11,930 nucleotides of DNA from UBA4744 sp035282865 (GTDB lineage Bacteria > Actinomycetota > Acidimicrobiia > Spongiisociales > UBA4744): NCBI GenBank assembly GCA_035282865.1, contig DATEVB010000128.1:1-11930 (forward strand). Direction: 5' to 3'. Positions 7,240-11,930 of the stretch are shown in pieces (position 1 is the stretch's first letter; each line of letters begins with the position of its first letter). A program made the translations under genes and the position numbers. The notes under the pieces were generated by a model. It made no database searches. It was given only the letters and a program-made list of their open reading frames with translations, and had not been told where the DNA came from.

Positions 7240-7667
7240 TCGATCGGTCCTGCCACTCTTTCGAGTACGGGTACCGGTGGCCGTGGGGTGATGGCCGGTT
7301 CGAGCGAGGTACGGGCCCCGTATTGATCGGACAGCTGATCGAGACGCACCTCCAGGGTGGTCGGAGGGGCGAGGATGGTAGCGAAGCCTATGAACAGGGC
7401 GAGGATGGCGGCGGCCGCCGCGGCGATCCACACAGGGGGCCGGCGAGTGTGTGGCAGCACCCCGGCTACAGCTCCTTCAGAGGGAAGCAACCCAAGAGGC
7501 AAGTCCAGCACGAGGAGCGAACGAACGGCCGTCCGGGCGAAGGTGAGATCGTTGAACTCGTCCCGACATGCCGGGCAGGTGGCGAGGTGCCCGGCTACGC
7601 GACCCTTTTCCTCTCCGGTCACTTCGCCATCGAGATACACCGAGAGAAGCTCGCTCGGATGCGTCAC
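7236..7667 (-). CDS. Zinc-binding (ZAS) membrane anti-sigma factor, RseA-like
   Basis: A 143-residue anti-sigma factor that holds its ECF sigma partner at the membrane. The cytoplasmic N-terminal ZAS domain carries HLATCPAC, with H27, C31 and C34 forming the H-x3-C-x2-C zinc site shared with RsrA, RseA and ChrR-type proteins. One membrane helix lies at about residues 78-99 (WIAAAAAAILALFIGFATIL). A tail of about 44 residues then lies outside, rich in proline near its end, where the RseB-like protein could bind. The GTG start at 7667 overlaps the sigma stop as GTGA, so translation is coupled and the two partners are made in step. The gene also overlaps the start of the RseB-like gene. Because it keeps the HxxxCxxC site it may be redox-sensitive, but regulated cleavage is equally possible. 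No protease gene of the HtrA/DegS or RseP type is visible in the window. Confidence 0.9.
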   Translation of the reverse strand: MTHPSELLSVYLDGEVTGEEKGRVAGHLATCPACRDEFNDLTFARTAVRSLLVLDLPLGLLPSEGAVAGVLPHTRRPPVWIAAAAAAILALFIGFATILAPPTTLEVRLDQLSDQYGARTSLEPAITPRPPVPVLERVAGPIE

Positions 7668-8167
7668 TGCAATCGCTCCTTCAACATCTTGCGTCCTCGA
7701 TGTATCCGGCTGCGTACGGTACCGATGGGAGCGGCGACAGCCGAGGAGATCTCCTCGTAGCTGAGGCCGACGATGTCGCAAAGGACCACCGCTTCGCGGA
7801 AGTCGTAGGGAAGGTCGAGCAGCGCCGCCTGGATGTCGTCCCCGAGCCGCACGGCCGCCAAGATCTGATCGGGAGCGGGGGACGAATGATCGGTGACCCG
7901 GTCGGTCTCATCGGGTAGCGGGGCGGTCGGCCTCCGCTTGCGGCGCCGCACGTCGTCGAGGAAGGCATTACGCGTGATACGCCATAGCCAGCCCTCGAAG
8001 GATCCCGGCTGATACCCGGCCAGGCCCCTCCTGACTCGGAGCAACACCTCCTGGGTGAGATCGGCCGCGTCGTCTGCATTGCCGGTGAGGCGATACGAGA
8101 AGTTGTAGATCTTCCGCCCATAGACTCGGGCTACTTCTTCCCACGTGAGCGGTGCATTCTCAAGCAC
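7664..8167 (-). CDS. ECF (sigma-70 family, group 4) sigma factor, SigE-like
   Basis: A 167-residue extracytoplasmic-function sigma factor. Region 2 (about residues 10-80) includes YRLTGNADDAADLTQEVLLR and the promoter-melting/-10 part FEGWLWRITRNAFLDDVRRR. Region 4 (about 103-167) includes LPYDFREAVVLCDIVGLSYE and the recognition helix APIGTVRSRIHRGRKMLKERL, which reads the -35. There is no C-terminal extension, as expected for a sigma controlled by a separate anti-sigma. GTG 8167 is used because a TAG lies four codons upstream in frame and no other start codon falls between. A near-consensus ECF promoter just upstream suggests that the protein activates its own gene. It is co-translated with its anti-sigma factor, and tatA lies 96 bp upstream. 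The grouping recalls mycobacterial sigE, which responds to surface stress. Orthology rather than similarity is not proven. Confidence 0.92.
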   Translation of the reverse strand: MLENAPLTWEEVARVYGRKIYNFSYRLTGNADDAADLTQEVLLRVRRGLAGYQPGSFEGWLWRITRNAFLDDVRRRKRRPTAPLPDETDRVTDHSSPAPDQILAAVRLGDDIQAALLDLPYDFREAVVLCDIVGLSYEEISSAVAAPIGTVRSRIHRGRKMLKERLQ

Positions 8168-8182
8168 GCGCGTTACCTACTG

Positions 8183-8208
8183 AACGCAGAGGTACGCGAT
8201 GGAGTTCC
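8183..8208 (-). promoter_or_regulatory. ECF-type autoregulatory promoter GGAAC-N17-CGTT
   Basis: On the minus strand, GGAAC (8208-8204) and CGTT (8186-8183) are separated by exactly 17 bp. This matches the promoter class used by SigE/SigW/RpoE-like ECF factors. It points into the sigma gene. Transcription would start near 8176, leaving a leader of only about 9 nt before the GTG at 8167. It lies between tatA and the sigma gene, so the operon can be induced separately from upstream genes. Self-recognition by the adjacent sigma factor is inferred. Confidence 0.65.
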
Positions 8209-8263
8209 CGGCACGCCATAGGCGAAAACCAGGGACAGGGTCACCAGGGAGGCGAAAGACGGC

Positions 8264-8443
8264 TCAGGTATCTTGGGCATCGCCGGGTGGCTCTTCTTCG
8301 CCGCCCTGCTCGATGCCCTTGCGAAATTCCTTGGCCGACGCGCCGAGTGACCGGGCGAGGTCGGGGAGCTTCCTTGCTCCAAATAGAAGCAGCAGAATCA
8401 CGAGGATGATGATGAGTTCGCCGCCGCCAAGTCGTCCAAACAT
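8264..8443 (-). CDS. tatA: TatA-type twin-arginine translocase subunit
   Basis: A 59-residue protein. A short N-terminus (MFGRLGGGE) leads into one membrane helix (about residues 9-21). The diagnostic hinge FGARKLPDLARSLG and an amphipathic helix (about 23-45, with KEFRKGIEQ) follow, then an acidic tail GEEEPPGDAQDT. TatA oligomerises to form the pore or membrane-thinning patch that passes folded proteins with twin-arginine signals. The FGxxKLP hinge favours TatA over TatB, where LGPxRLP-like hinges are usual. The start is firm: AAGGAGA lies 5-6 nt before the ATG. It is shorter than many TatA proteins but keeps all functional parts. No tatB or tatC is in the window, so the partner genes are elsewhere. 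It sits 38 bp after the LLM oxidoreductase gene and 96 bp before the sigma gene. Tat genes near sigE-type loci are a recurring actinobacterial arrangement. Confidence 0.9.
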   Translation of the reverse strand: MFGRLGGGELIIILVILLLLFGARKLPDLARSLGASAKEFRKGIEQGGEEEPPGDAQDT

Positions 8444-8481
8444 GGTGTCTCCTTCAAAGGTATCCTACCGGTACGATCCCT

Positions 8482-9462
8482 CTACGCGGGCAGGATCTCC
8501 TCTGCGACGATATCCCACCCCGCCGCGGAACACCAACCGAACGGCAACGGAGAGAAGGTCAACACAAGGTCCGTCACACCCACGGCCCGGAATTCCTCGA
8601 TTCGTTCCCTCACCTGTTGAGGCGTGCCGACCAGACCACGGTCGGCCACATCGGCCAGCGAAGCGTTCTGGATCAACCAGGGTGCCTGTCGCCGCCATTC
8701 CTCGAAGCGACGGGAGAGATCACTCTGGTTCTCGCCAACAAGAGTCACCAGCCCCAGACTTCTTCTCACCTGACCGGAGTCGCGACCTACCTCGGCGCAG
8801 GCGCGTTCGAATTCAGCCGCCTTGGCTGCGTAGCTCTCCGGCGAGTAGCGCCACGCGACGTTCCATGCATCCGCCGTCCTGGCAACGGTCCGCAACGCCC
8901 GCCGCCCACCGGCCGCCACCAGAATCGGGACGGCCGCTTGCTCGGCGGGCGGCAAATTGGGGGCGTCTTCCCCACGAAGACGCCGACCCTTCACCGTCGC
9001 CCGAGGATTGGCGACCATCGCACGAATAAGGGTGACCGCCTCCTCGAGCTCGGCCAGGCGATCCAGACCCGGCGGGAATTCCAGACCGGCGGCCAAATAT
9101 TCAGCCCGGTGCCACCCCGCCCCCAGTCCGAGGGCGAACCGGCCTCCGCTCAGCCGGTCCAAAGACGCCACCGCCTTGGCCAACACCGAAGGCGGCCGGA
9201 ATCCGACCGCCAGCACCAGCGTCCCCAAGGTTACCCGTCGGGTGACGACCGCCAGGGCGGGCAAGAGCACCATGGCATCAAGTTGGCTTCCCGCGCCGGG
9301 TGGTCCTCCCAACACCACCGGGTCCGTGAAGTAGTGATCTGACACCCATAGTGCGTCGAATCCCGCAGTCTCCAGCTGGATGGCCAGGTCCTCGAGGTAC
9401 GGCCAAGCCGGCAGGCCGATCCCGCTGTGAACGCTGTGCGGCAGGGCGACACCTACCCGCAT
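8482..9462 (-). CDS. LLM-class (luciferase-like) oxidoreductase, probably F420-dependent
   Basis: A 326-residue TIM-barrel oxidoreductase of the luciferase-like family. It begins MRVGVALPHSV, the first strand of the barrel. It shows FDALWVSDHYFTDP at about residues 35-48, then the LPALAVVTRRVTLGTLVLAV core and the FALGLGAGWHRAEY strand at about 122-136. AAVPILVAAGGRRALRTVAR follows, as expected for a phosphate-binding strand, with DAWNVAW after it. The length and motifs match actinobacterial F420-dependent members better than bacterial luciferases, but cofactor choice (F420 or FMN) and substrate cannot be fixed from sequence. ATG 9462 is chosen because it starts the first strand and lies 7 bp after the previous stop. 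There is only a weak ribosome site, so translation is probably coupled. It probably shares a transcript with the membrane-protein gene upstream and tatA downstream. Confidence 0.9.
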   Translation of the reverse strand: MRVGVALPHSVHSGIGLPAWPYLEDLAIQLETAGFDALWVSDHYFTDPVVLGGPPGAGSQLDAMVLLPALAVVTRRVTLGTLVLAVGFRPPSVLAKAVASLDRLSGGRFALGLGAGWHRAEYLAAGLEFPPGLDRLAELEEAVTLIRAMVANPRATVKGRRLRGEDAPNLPPAEQAAVPILVAAGGRRALRTVARTADAWNVAWRYSPESYAAKAAEFERACAEVGRDSGQVRRSLGLVTLVGENQSDLSRRFEEWRRQAPWLIQNASLADVADRGLVGTPQQVRERIEEFRAVGVTDLVLTFSPLPFGWCSAAGWDIVAEEILPA

Positions 9463-9469
9463 GGGAGGG

Positions 9470-10411
9470 TCACTCGAGCGAGAGCGCGTCGACGAACTTC
9501 TGGAGGCGTTCGCGAGTAACGAACCTGATGCGCGGCTCTCGCTTCTCTCGCTCGTACACACCAAACGGCGAGAACTTGTCGCTGATCAGCAATCCGCGAT
9601 CGGCACCCGAGTTGATGAATTGCATGACGAACTCCCGCATGGTGACATCCTCGACCTCTGGATGGTCTCCGGGTTCATAGCGGTCCTCGCACAGGTAGGT
9701 GGTTGACCCTGCCTTGGTGGCTGTGAACGCCAGCGGATTGTCGGTCGACGTGACCCCGTAGCCGAAGAGCCGCAACAGAGCGCGGACCATCTCTGCAGAA
9801 GTCATCGTCATCGGATCGACTCCCTGAGCGCGCAACCCCACGGTTACGGCCTTGGGAAGACGCAGTTCGTTACCGATCGGTCCCAGTGTTTCGGTCCGCC
9901 GCTCGGCGGCCAGACCCGGGGCATGCTGGAGAAGCTCGCCCGAGAACTGCTTCTCGAGAGGGTCAAAACCGATGTGTCCAAGATGCAGCGAAGGGGCGGC
10001 AACCATCGGCGGAGGGAGGACGCCCGGCTCCTCGAGGGCGACCTTCCCGACCCGGCGTGGCTCAGCGCCTCGACCGGCCAAAGCCACCACGGTGGTAACG
10101 CCCGTGATGGGCAACTCGTGACGTTTTTCTCTCACCACTTCCAGAGCTTCGTTGGTGAGGAGCTCGGAAAGCACCTCATCGATCTCCCCGTCCGGTAGAG
10201 GAACATCGAAGAAGACCTGGGCTTCTTCACCTCGCACATGGAAGCCGGACACCCTGGGCCGGGGCCGATCTGCATCGATGACCGTTGCCGCCTGACCCGC
10301 TTGTGCGTTCTGCCGGGCCACTTTGCCCCTCCTGGCGGTGAATGCGGCGATGGCTCCCAGGACGAGGGCCAGGATGATCAAGAAAACGCCAAGGAACCCG
10401 AGGTCCTGCAC
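9470..10411 (-). CDS. Unrecognised single-span membrane protein between whiB and the LLM oxidoreductase
   Basis: A 313-residue protein that I cannot assign to a family. One N-terminal hydrophobic helix (about residues 5-24, FLGVFLIILALVLGAIAAF) is followed by a basic stretch ARRGKVARQ. That charge pattern predicts an N-out, C-in anchor with the rest of the protein in the cytoplasm. The soluble part has an alpha/beta look, including VFFDVPLPDGEIDEVLSELL with ITGVTTVVALAGRG after it. A charged C-terminal region has MREFVMQFINSGADRGLLIS and ends VTRERLQKFVDALSLE. No catalytic motif is evident. The GTG at 10411 is preferred because AAAGGGA lies about 4-5 nt before it. An ATG at 10456 would add 15 polar residues ahead of the helix and lacks a usable ribosome site. 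It is followed after 7 bp by the LLM gene, so the two are probably one operon. Confidence 0.75.
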   Translation of the reverse strand: MQDLGFLGVFLIILALVLGAIAAFTARRGKVARQNAQAGQAATVIDADRPRPRVSGFHVRGEEAQVFFDVPLPDGEIDEVLSELLTNEALEVVREKRHELPITGVTTVVALAGRGAEPRRVGKVALEEPGVLPPPMVAAPSLHLGHIGFDPLEKQFSGELLQHAPGLAAERRTETLGPIGNELRLPKAVTVGLRAQGVDPMTMTSAEMVRALLRLFGYGVTSTDNPLAFTATKAGSTTYLCEDRYEPGDHPEVEDVTMREFVMQFINSGADRGLLISDKFSPFGVYEREKREPRIRFVTRERLQKFVDALSLE

Positions 10412-10439
10412 ACCATTCCCTTTCTCAGCAGACGAATCA

Positions 10440-10445
10440 ATCTTA
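10440..10445 (-). promoter_or_regulatory. Weak -10 candidate (TAAGAT) before the unrecognised membrane protein gene
   Basis: TAAGAT on the minus strand fits TANNNT and would start transcription near 10433, about 22 nt before the GTG at 10411. That leader would include the AAAGGGA ribosome site. No good -35 is seen at 16-18 bp. The 131-bp gap between whiB and this gene (10412-10542) otherwise shows only an imperfect GC-rich inverted repeat without a T-run, so readthrough from whiB is not excluded. Confidence 0.25.
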
Positions 10446-10542
10446 GTGCTGCGCATCTCCCGTCATCAGAGGCCGTCCGATGCGTAGTGGGCCGCAACCC
10501 GACCGGGCGCCCTGCTCGGAGAGCTTCCGGTGGCACGGTGAC

Positions 10543-10818
10543 TCAGGAGGCCCGCCGTGCTGAGATGGACCGCTCCTTGCGAATCCGGCGGCGTTCCCGC
10601 TCGGAGAGGCCGCCCCAGATTCCGAACTTCTCACTCTGCTGGATCGCGAACTCGAGGCACTCAGCCCTCACCTGACAGGCGTTACAGATTGCCTTGGCCT
10701 TGCGGGTCGATGCTCCTCGTTCCGGGAAGAACAGGTCGGCATCCGCTCCCCGGCAATTGGAGTAGTCCTGCCATGCAAGGTCATCGACCGCAAGTGCGTC
10801 TATGAGACTGCGGTGCAC
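10543..10818 (-). CDS. whiB: WhiB-family Fe-S transcriptional regulator
   Basis: A 91-residue actinobacterial regulator that binds a 4Fe-4S cluster and works with the primary sigma factor. Four cysteines, C22, C45, C48 and C54, give the canonical C-(x22)-C-x2-C-x5-C pattern. The turn FGIWGGLSERERRR follows, and a basic tail (RRRIRKER) contacts DNA. ADLFFPERGASTRKAKAIC before the cluster resembles WhiB/WhiB2 (WhmD)-type proteins of cell division and sporulation. I see no WhiB7-like AT-hook, and the exact subfamily is not certain. The GTG at 10818 is preferred because AAGGGG lies about 8-9 nt upstream. A GTG three codons earlier (10827) directly abuts the ribosome site, which is too close. Both GTGs lie in the arms of an inverted repeat. 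The gene is divergent from sdhC across a palindrome-rich spacer. Confidence 0.92.
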   Translation of the reverse strand: MHRSLIDALAVDDLAWQDYSNCRGADADLFFPERGASTRKAKAICNACQVRAECLEFAIQQSEKFGIWGGLSERERRRIRKERSISARRAS

Positions 10819-10827
10819 GACGTGCAC
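10813..10827. repeat. Perfect inverted repeat GTGCACG-A-CGTGCAC over the whiB start
   Basis: Two 7-bp arms flank one central base. In whiB mRNA this is GUGCAC, a GUC loop, then GUGCAC: a 6-bp stem. Each arm contains one of the two candidate GTG start codons of whiB, so the structure could mask the start. As DNA it could be an operator. It partly encodes the first residues of WhiB, so coincidence cannot be excluded. Confidence 0.4.
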
Positions 10828-10840
10828 CCCCTTACGTATG

Positions 10841-10850
10841 TGTAATTACA
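10841..10850. promoter_or_regulatory. TGTAATTACA palindrome at the predicted whiB transcription start (candidate operator)
   Basis: A perfect 10-bp palindrome sits in an unusually AT-rich patch (10832-10862) of an otherwise GC-rich spacer. An extra half-site TGTAAT lies at 10855-10860, 14 bp from the first. It overlaps the predicted start of the whiB transcript, where a bound protein would block initiation. The binding protein is unknown. Confidence 0.4.
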
Positions 10851-10853
10851 AGC

Positions 10854-10882
10854 ATGTAATCAGGCTGCGCGCGCCCTGTCAA
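10854..10882 (-). promoter_or_regulatory. Primary-sigma promoter for whiB: TTGACA-N17-TTACAT with extended -10
   Basis: On the minus strand a perfect TTGACA (10882-10877) is followed by a 17-bp spacer and TTACAT (10859-10854). A TGA lies directly before the hexamer, as in an extended -10. Transcription would start near 10847, about 29 nt before GTG 10818. The -35 and spacing are strong and the -10 hexamer is weak, which suits a promoter that needs an activator. Confidence 0.5.
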
Positions 10883-10956
10883 GACGTAATGTTCGGCGAT
10901 GTTGCGCTCTCCGCAGCCGCATCACGCTCGTACGACGAAAACGCACCACCAGATAG

Positions 10957-11005
10957 TTGAAACCTGTGCCGGATAGCTGCTACTCAGCTCCCCCGGCTGA
11001 GGGGG
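10957..11005 (+). promoter_or_regulatory. Candidate sdhC promoter and overlapping leader hairpins
   Basis: TTGAAA (10957-10962) is followed after 18 bp by TACTCA (10981-10986), a modest promoter toward sdhC. Just after or over it, CTCAGC (10983-10988) can pair with GCTGAG (10996-11001), while CCCCC (10990-10994) can pair with GGGGG (11001-11005). Each stem uses the loop of the other, so they exclude each other. If transcription starts upstream of 10983, this could be a switching element before sdhC. There is no T-run, so a simple terminator is unlikely. Confidence 0.3.
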
Positions 11006-11060
11006 CCAGAGCGGCTGCTAGCTTTGGGCCAACCTGCAATCTCGTGCTTGGAGGCTCGTA

Positions 11061-11804
11061 GTGACGACCACCGACAAAGGCACGGACCGCGGCACTTCCA
11101 ACCGCTTGCGGCCCTGGGCGATCGAGTTCTACAGCTCGGCTGTAGGCAAGAAGTGGGTGATGGCCGTCACCGGCATCATCTTTCTCGGCTACGTGTTCGT
11201 CCACATGCTTGGGAACCTCAAGCTCTACCTGGGGACGGATCCGACCGGGATCTACGCCATCGACCACTACGGTGAGTGGTTGCGCGAGCTACTCGAGCCG
11301 TTCCTCCCTCGCCAGGGTGCACTCTGGATCTTCCGGGTGGTGCTAACCGCCTCCGTCGTGCTCCACATCCACGCCGCCTACTCACTGACCGTCACCAACT
11401 GGAAGGCAAGACCGGTGCGGTATCAGTCGCCGCGAGAATACCTGGTTGCCAACTACGCCTCGCGGACCATGCGCTGGTCGGGCGTGATCGTCGGCGCCTT
11501 CATCGTGTTCCACCTGTTGGACTTGACGATCGGCACCGCCAACCCGGAGTTCGTAGCGGGTGACGTGCACGCCAACCTGATCGCCAGCTTCAGCCGGCCG
11601 GGGGTGGCCATCTTCTACATCGTGGCCAATCTCCTCCTCGGCCTCCACATCTTCCACGGCACCTGGAGCCTCTTCCAGAGCATCGGGTGGAACAACCCCC
11701 GGTTCAACGAGTGGCGCCGCTGGTTTGCCTGGGCATTCACCGCCGTCATCGTTGTTGCCAACGTCAGCTTCCCGCTCACGGTGCTGACCGGTCTGGTCAA
11801 GTGA
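11061..11804 (+). CDS. sdhC: Succinate dehydrogenase cytochrome b subunit, type B (SdhC)
   Basis: A 247-residue membrane anchor of succinate:quinone oxidoreductase. The length and the five hydrophobic helices (about residues 30-52, 88-112, 138-158, 182-206 and 221-244) mark the fused type B anchor with no separate SdhD. Histidines suited to ligate two b hemes lie in the helices: H48 (FVHMLGN), H102/H104 (LHIH), H151 (FHLLDL) and H196/H199 (LHIFHG). The complex passes electrons from succinate through SdhA and SdhB to menaquinone in the cytoplasmic membrane. The GTG at 11061 is set by GGAGG 6 nt upstream. sdhA follows 13 bp after the stop. The order sdhC-sdhA is typical of type B operons, and sdhB is expected beyond the window. 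The gene is divergent from whiB, with a hairpin-rich leader. Confidence 0.93.
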   Translation: MTTTDKGTDRGTSNRLRPWAIEFYSSAVGKKWVMAVTGIIFLGYVFVHMLGNLKLYLGTDPTGIYAIDHYGEWLRELLEPFLPRQGALWIFRVVLTASVVLHIHAAYSLTVTNWKARPVRYQSPREYLVANYASRTMRWSGVIVGAFIVFHLLDLTIGTANPEFVAGDVHANLIASFSRPGVAIFYIVANLLLGLHIFHGTWSLFQSIGWNNPRFNEWRRWFAWAFTAVIVVANVSFPLTVLTGLVK

Positions 11805-11817
11805 GAGGGGGATGATG

Positions 11818-11930
11818 ATGCAACTCGACGCAAAGATCCCGGAAGGACCCATTCAGGACAAGTGGGACTCCCACAAGTTCAATGTGAAGCTGGTAAACCC
11901 TGGCAACAAACGCAAGTACGAGATCCTGGT
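11818..11930 (+). CDS. sdhA: Succinate dehydrogenase flavoprotein subunit (SdhA), N-terminus only
   Basis: The first 37 codons of the flavoprotein that oxidises succinate to fumarate. The stretch KIPEGPIQDKWDSHKFNVKL, then NPGNKRKYEILV, is the characteristic N-terminus of the type B SdhA family. It leads into the first strand of the FAD Rossmann fold, whose GxGxxG motif would lie just past the window edge. Three consecutive in-frame ATGs (11812, 11815, 11818) are possible. The third has the best spacing (about 7 nt) from GAGAGGGG at 11803-11810. Three residues at most depend on this choice. Confidence 0.88.
   Translation, partial: MQLDAKIPEGPIQDKWDSHKFNVKLVNPGNKRKYEIL

Noticed and set aside
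7212..7760. Plus-strand frames opposite the anti-sigma gene
   Set aside because: They are antisense to a gene with an intact zinc motif and membrane helix, and the translations look random.

Overview
The window looks like chromosomal DNA from a high-GC actinobacterium. The reasons are a WhiB-family iron-sulfur regulator (restricted to Actinobacteria and their phages), an F420-type luciferase-like oxidoreductase, frequent GTG/TTG starts, 4-bp stop/start overlaps and a mycobacterial-looking sigma/anti-sigma locus. I favour a lineage outside Mycobacterium and Streptomyces (for example Acidimicrobiia-like), but this rests on gene character only. I see no mobile element, CRISPR array, rRNA or tRNA, and no gene-free stretch longer than about 240 bp.

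Left part (1-3537), amine or nitrogen metabolism: a YtcJ-type amidohydrolase cut by the window edge (minus) is divergent from a class III PLP aminotransferase and a FAD-dependent amine oxidase-like protein (plus). The last two are coupled by a TTGA overlap. The aminotransferase may be translated from a leaderless mRNA.

Centre (3493-6274), Fe-S handling: a four-helix membrane protein of unknown function is coupled by an ATGA overlap to mrp, whose P-loop ATPase product contains no cysteine. Mrp is divergent from a SufR-like winged-helix regulator with three cysteines in its C-terminal half. The spacer holds a symmetric ACTATAGT element that could act as a -10 in both directions.

Right-centre (6292-8443), envelope stress: an ECF sigma factor, a zinc-type anti-sigma factor and a secreted RseB-like protein form a tightly overlapping operon. 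It is preceded by a very good ECF promoter (GGAAC-N17-CGTT), implying autoregulation. A 59-residue TatA lies just upstream. From memory, the sigma / anti-sigma / Tat / mrp grouping recalls the sigE-rseA-htrA-tatB...mrp region of Mycobacterium, with RseB where HtrA would be.

Right part (8482-11930): an LLM-class oxidoreductase, an unrecognised single-span membrane protein and a WhiB regulator (minus) are followed across a 242-bp regulatory spacer by sdhC and the start of sdhA (plus), encoding type B succinate dehydrogenase. The spacer carries a TTGACA promoter, a TGTAATTACA palindrome, an inverted repeat over the whiB start and two mutually exclusive hairpins before sdhC. Most genes belong to known families. 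The candidates for novelty are the arrangement of the stress/Fe-S block and the two unrecognised membrane proteins.
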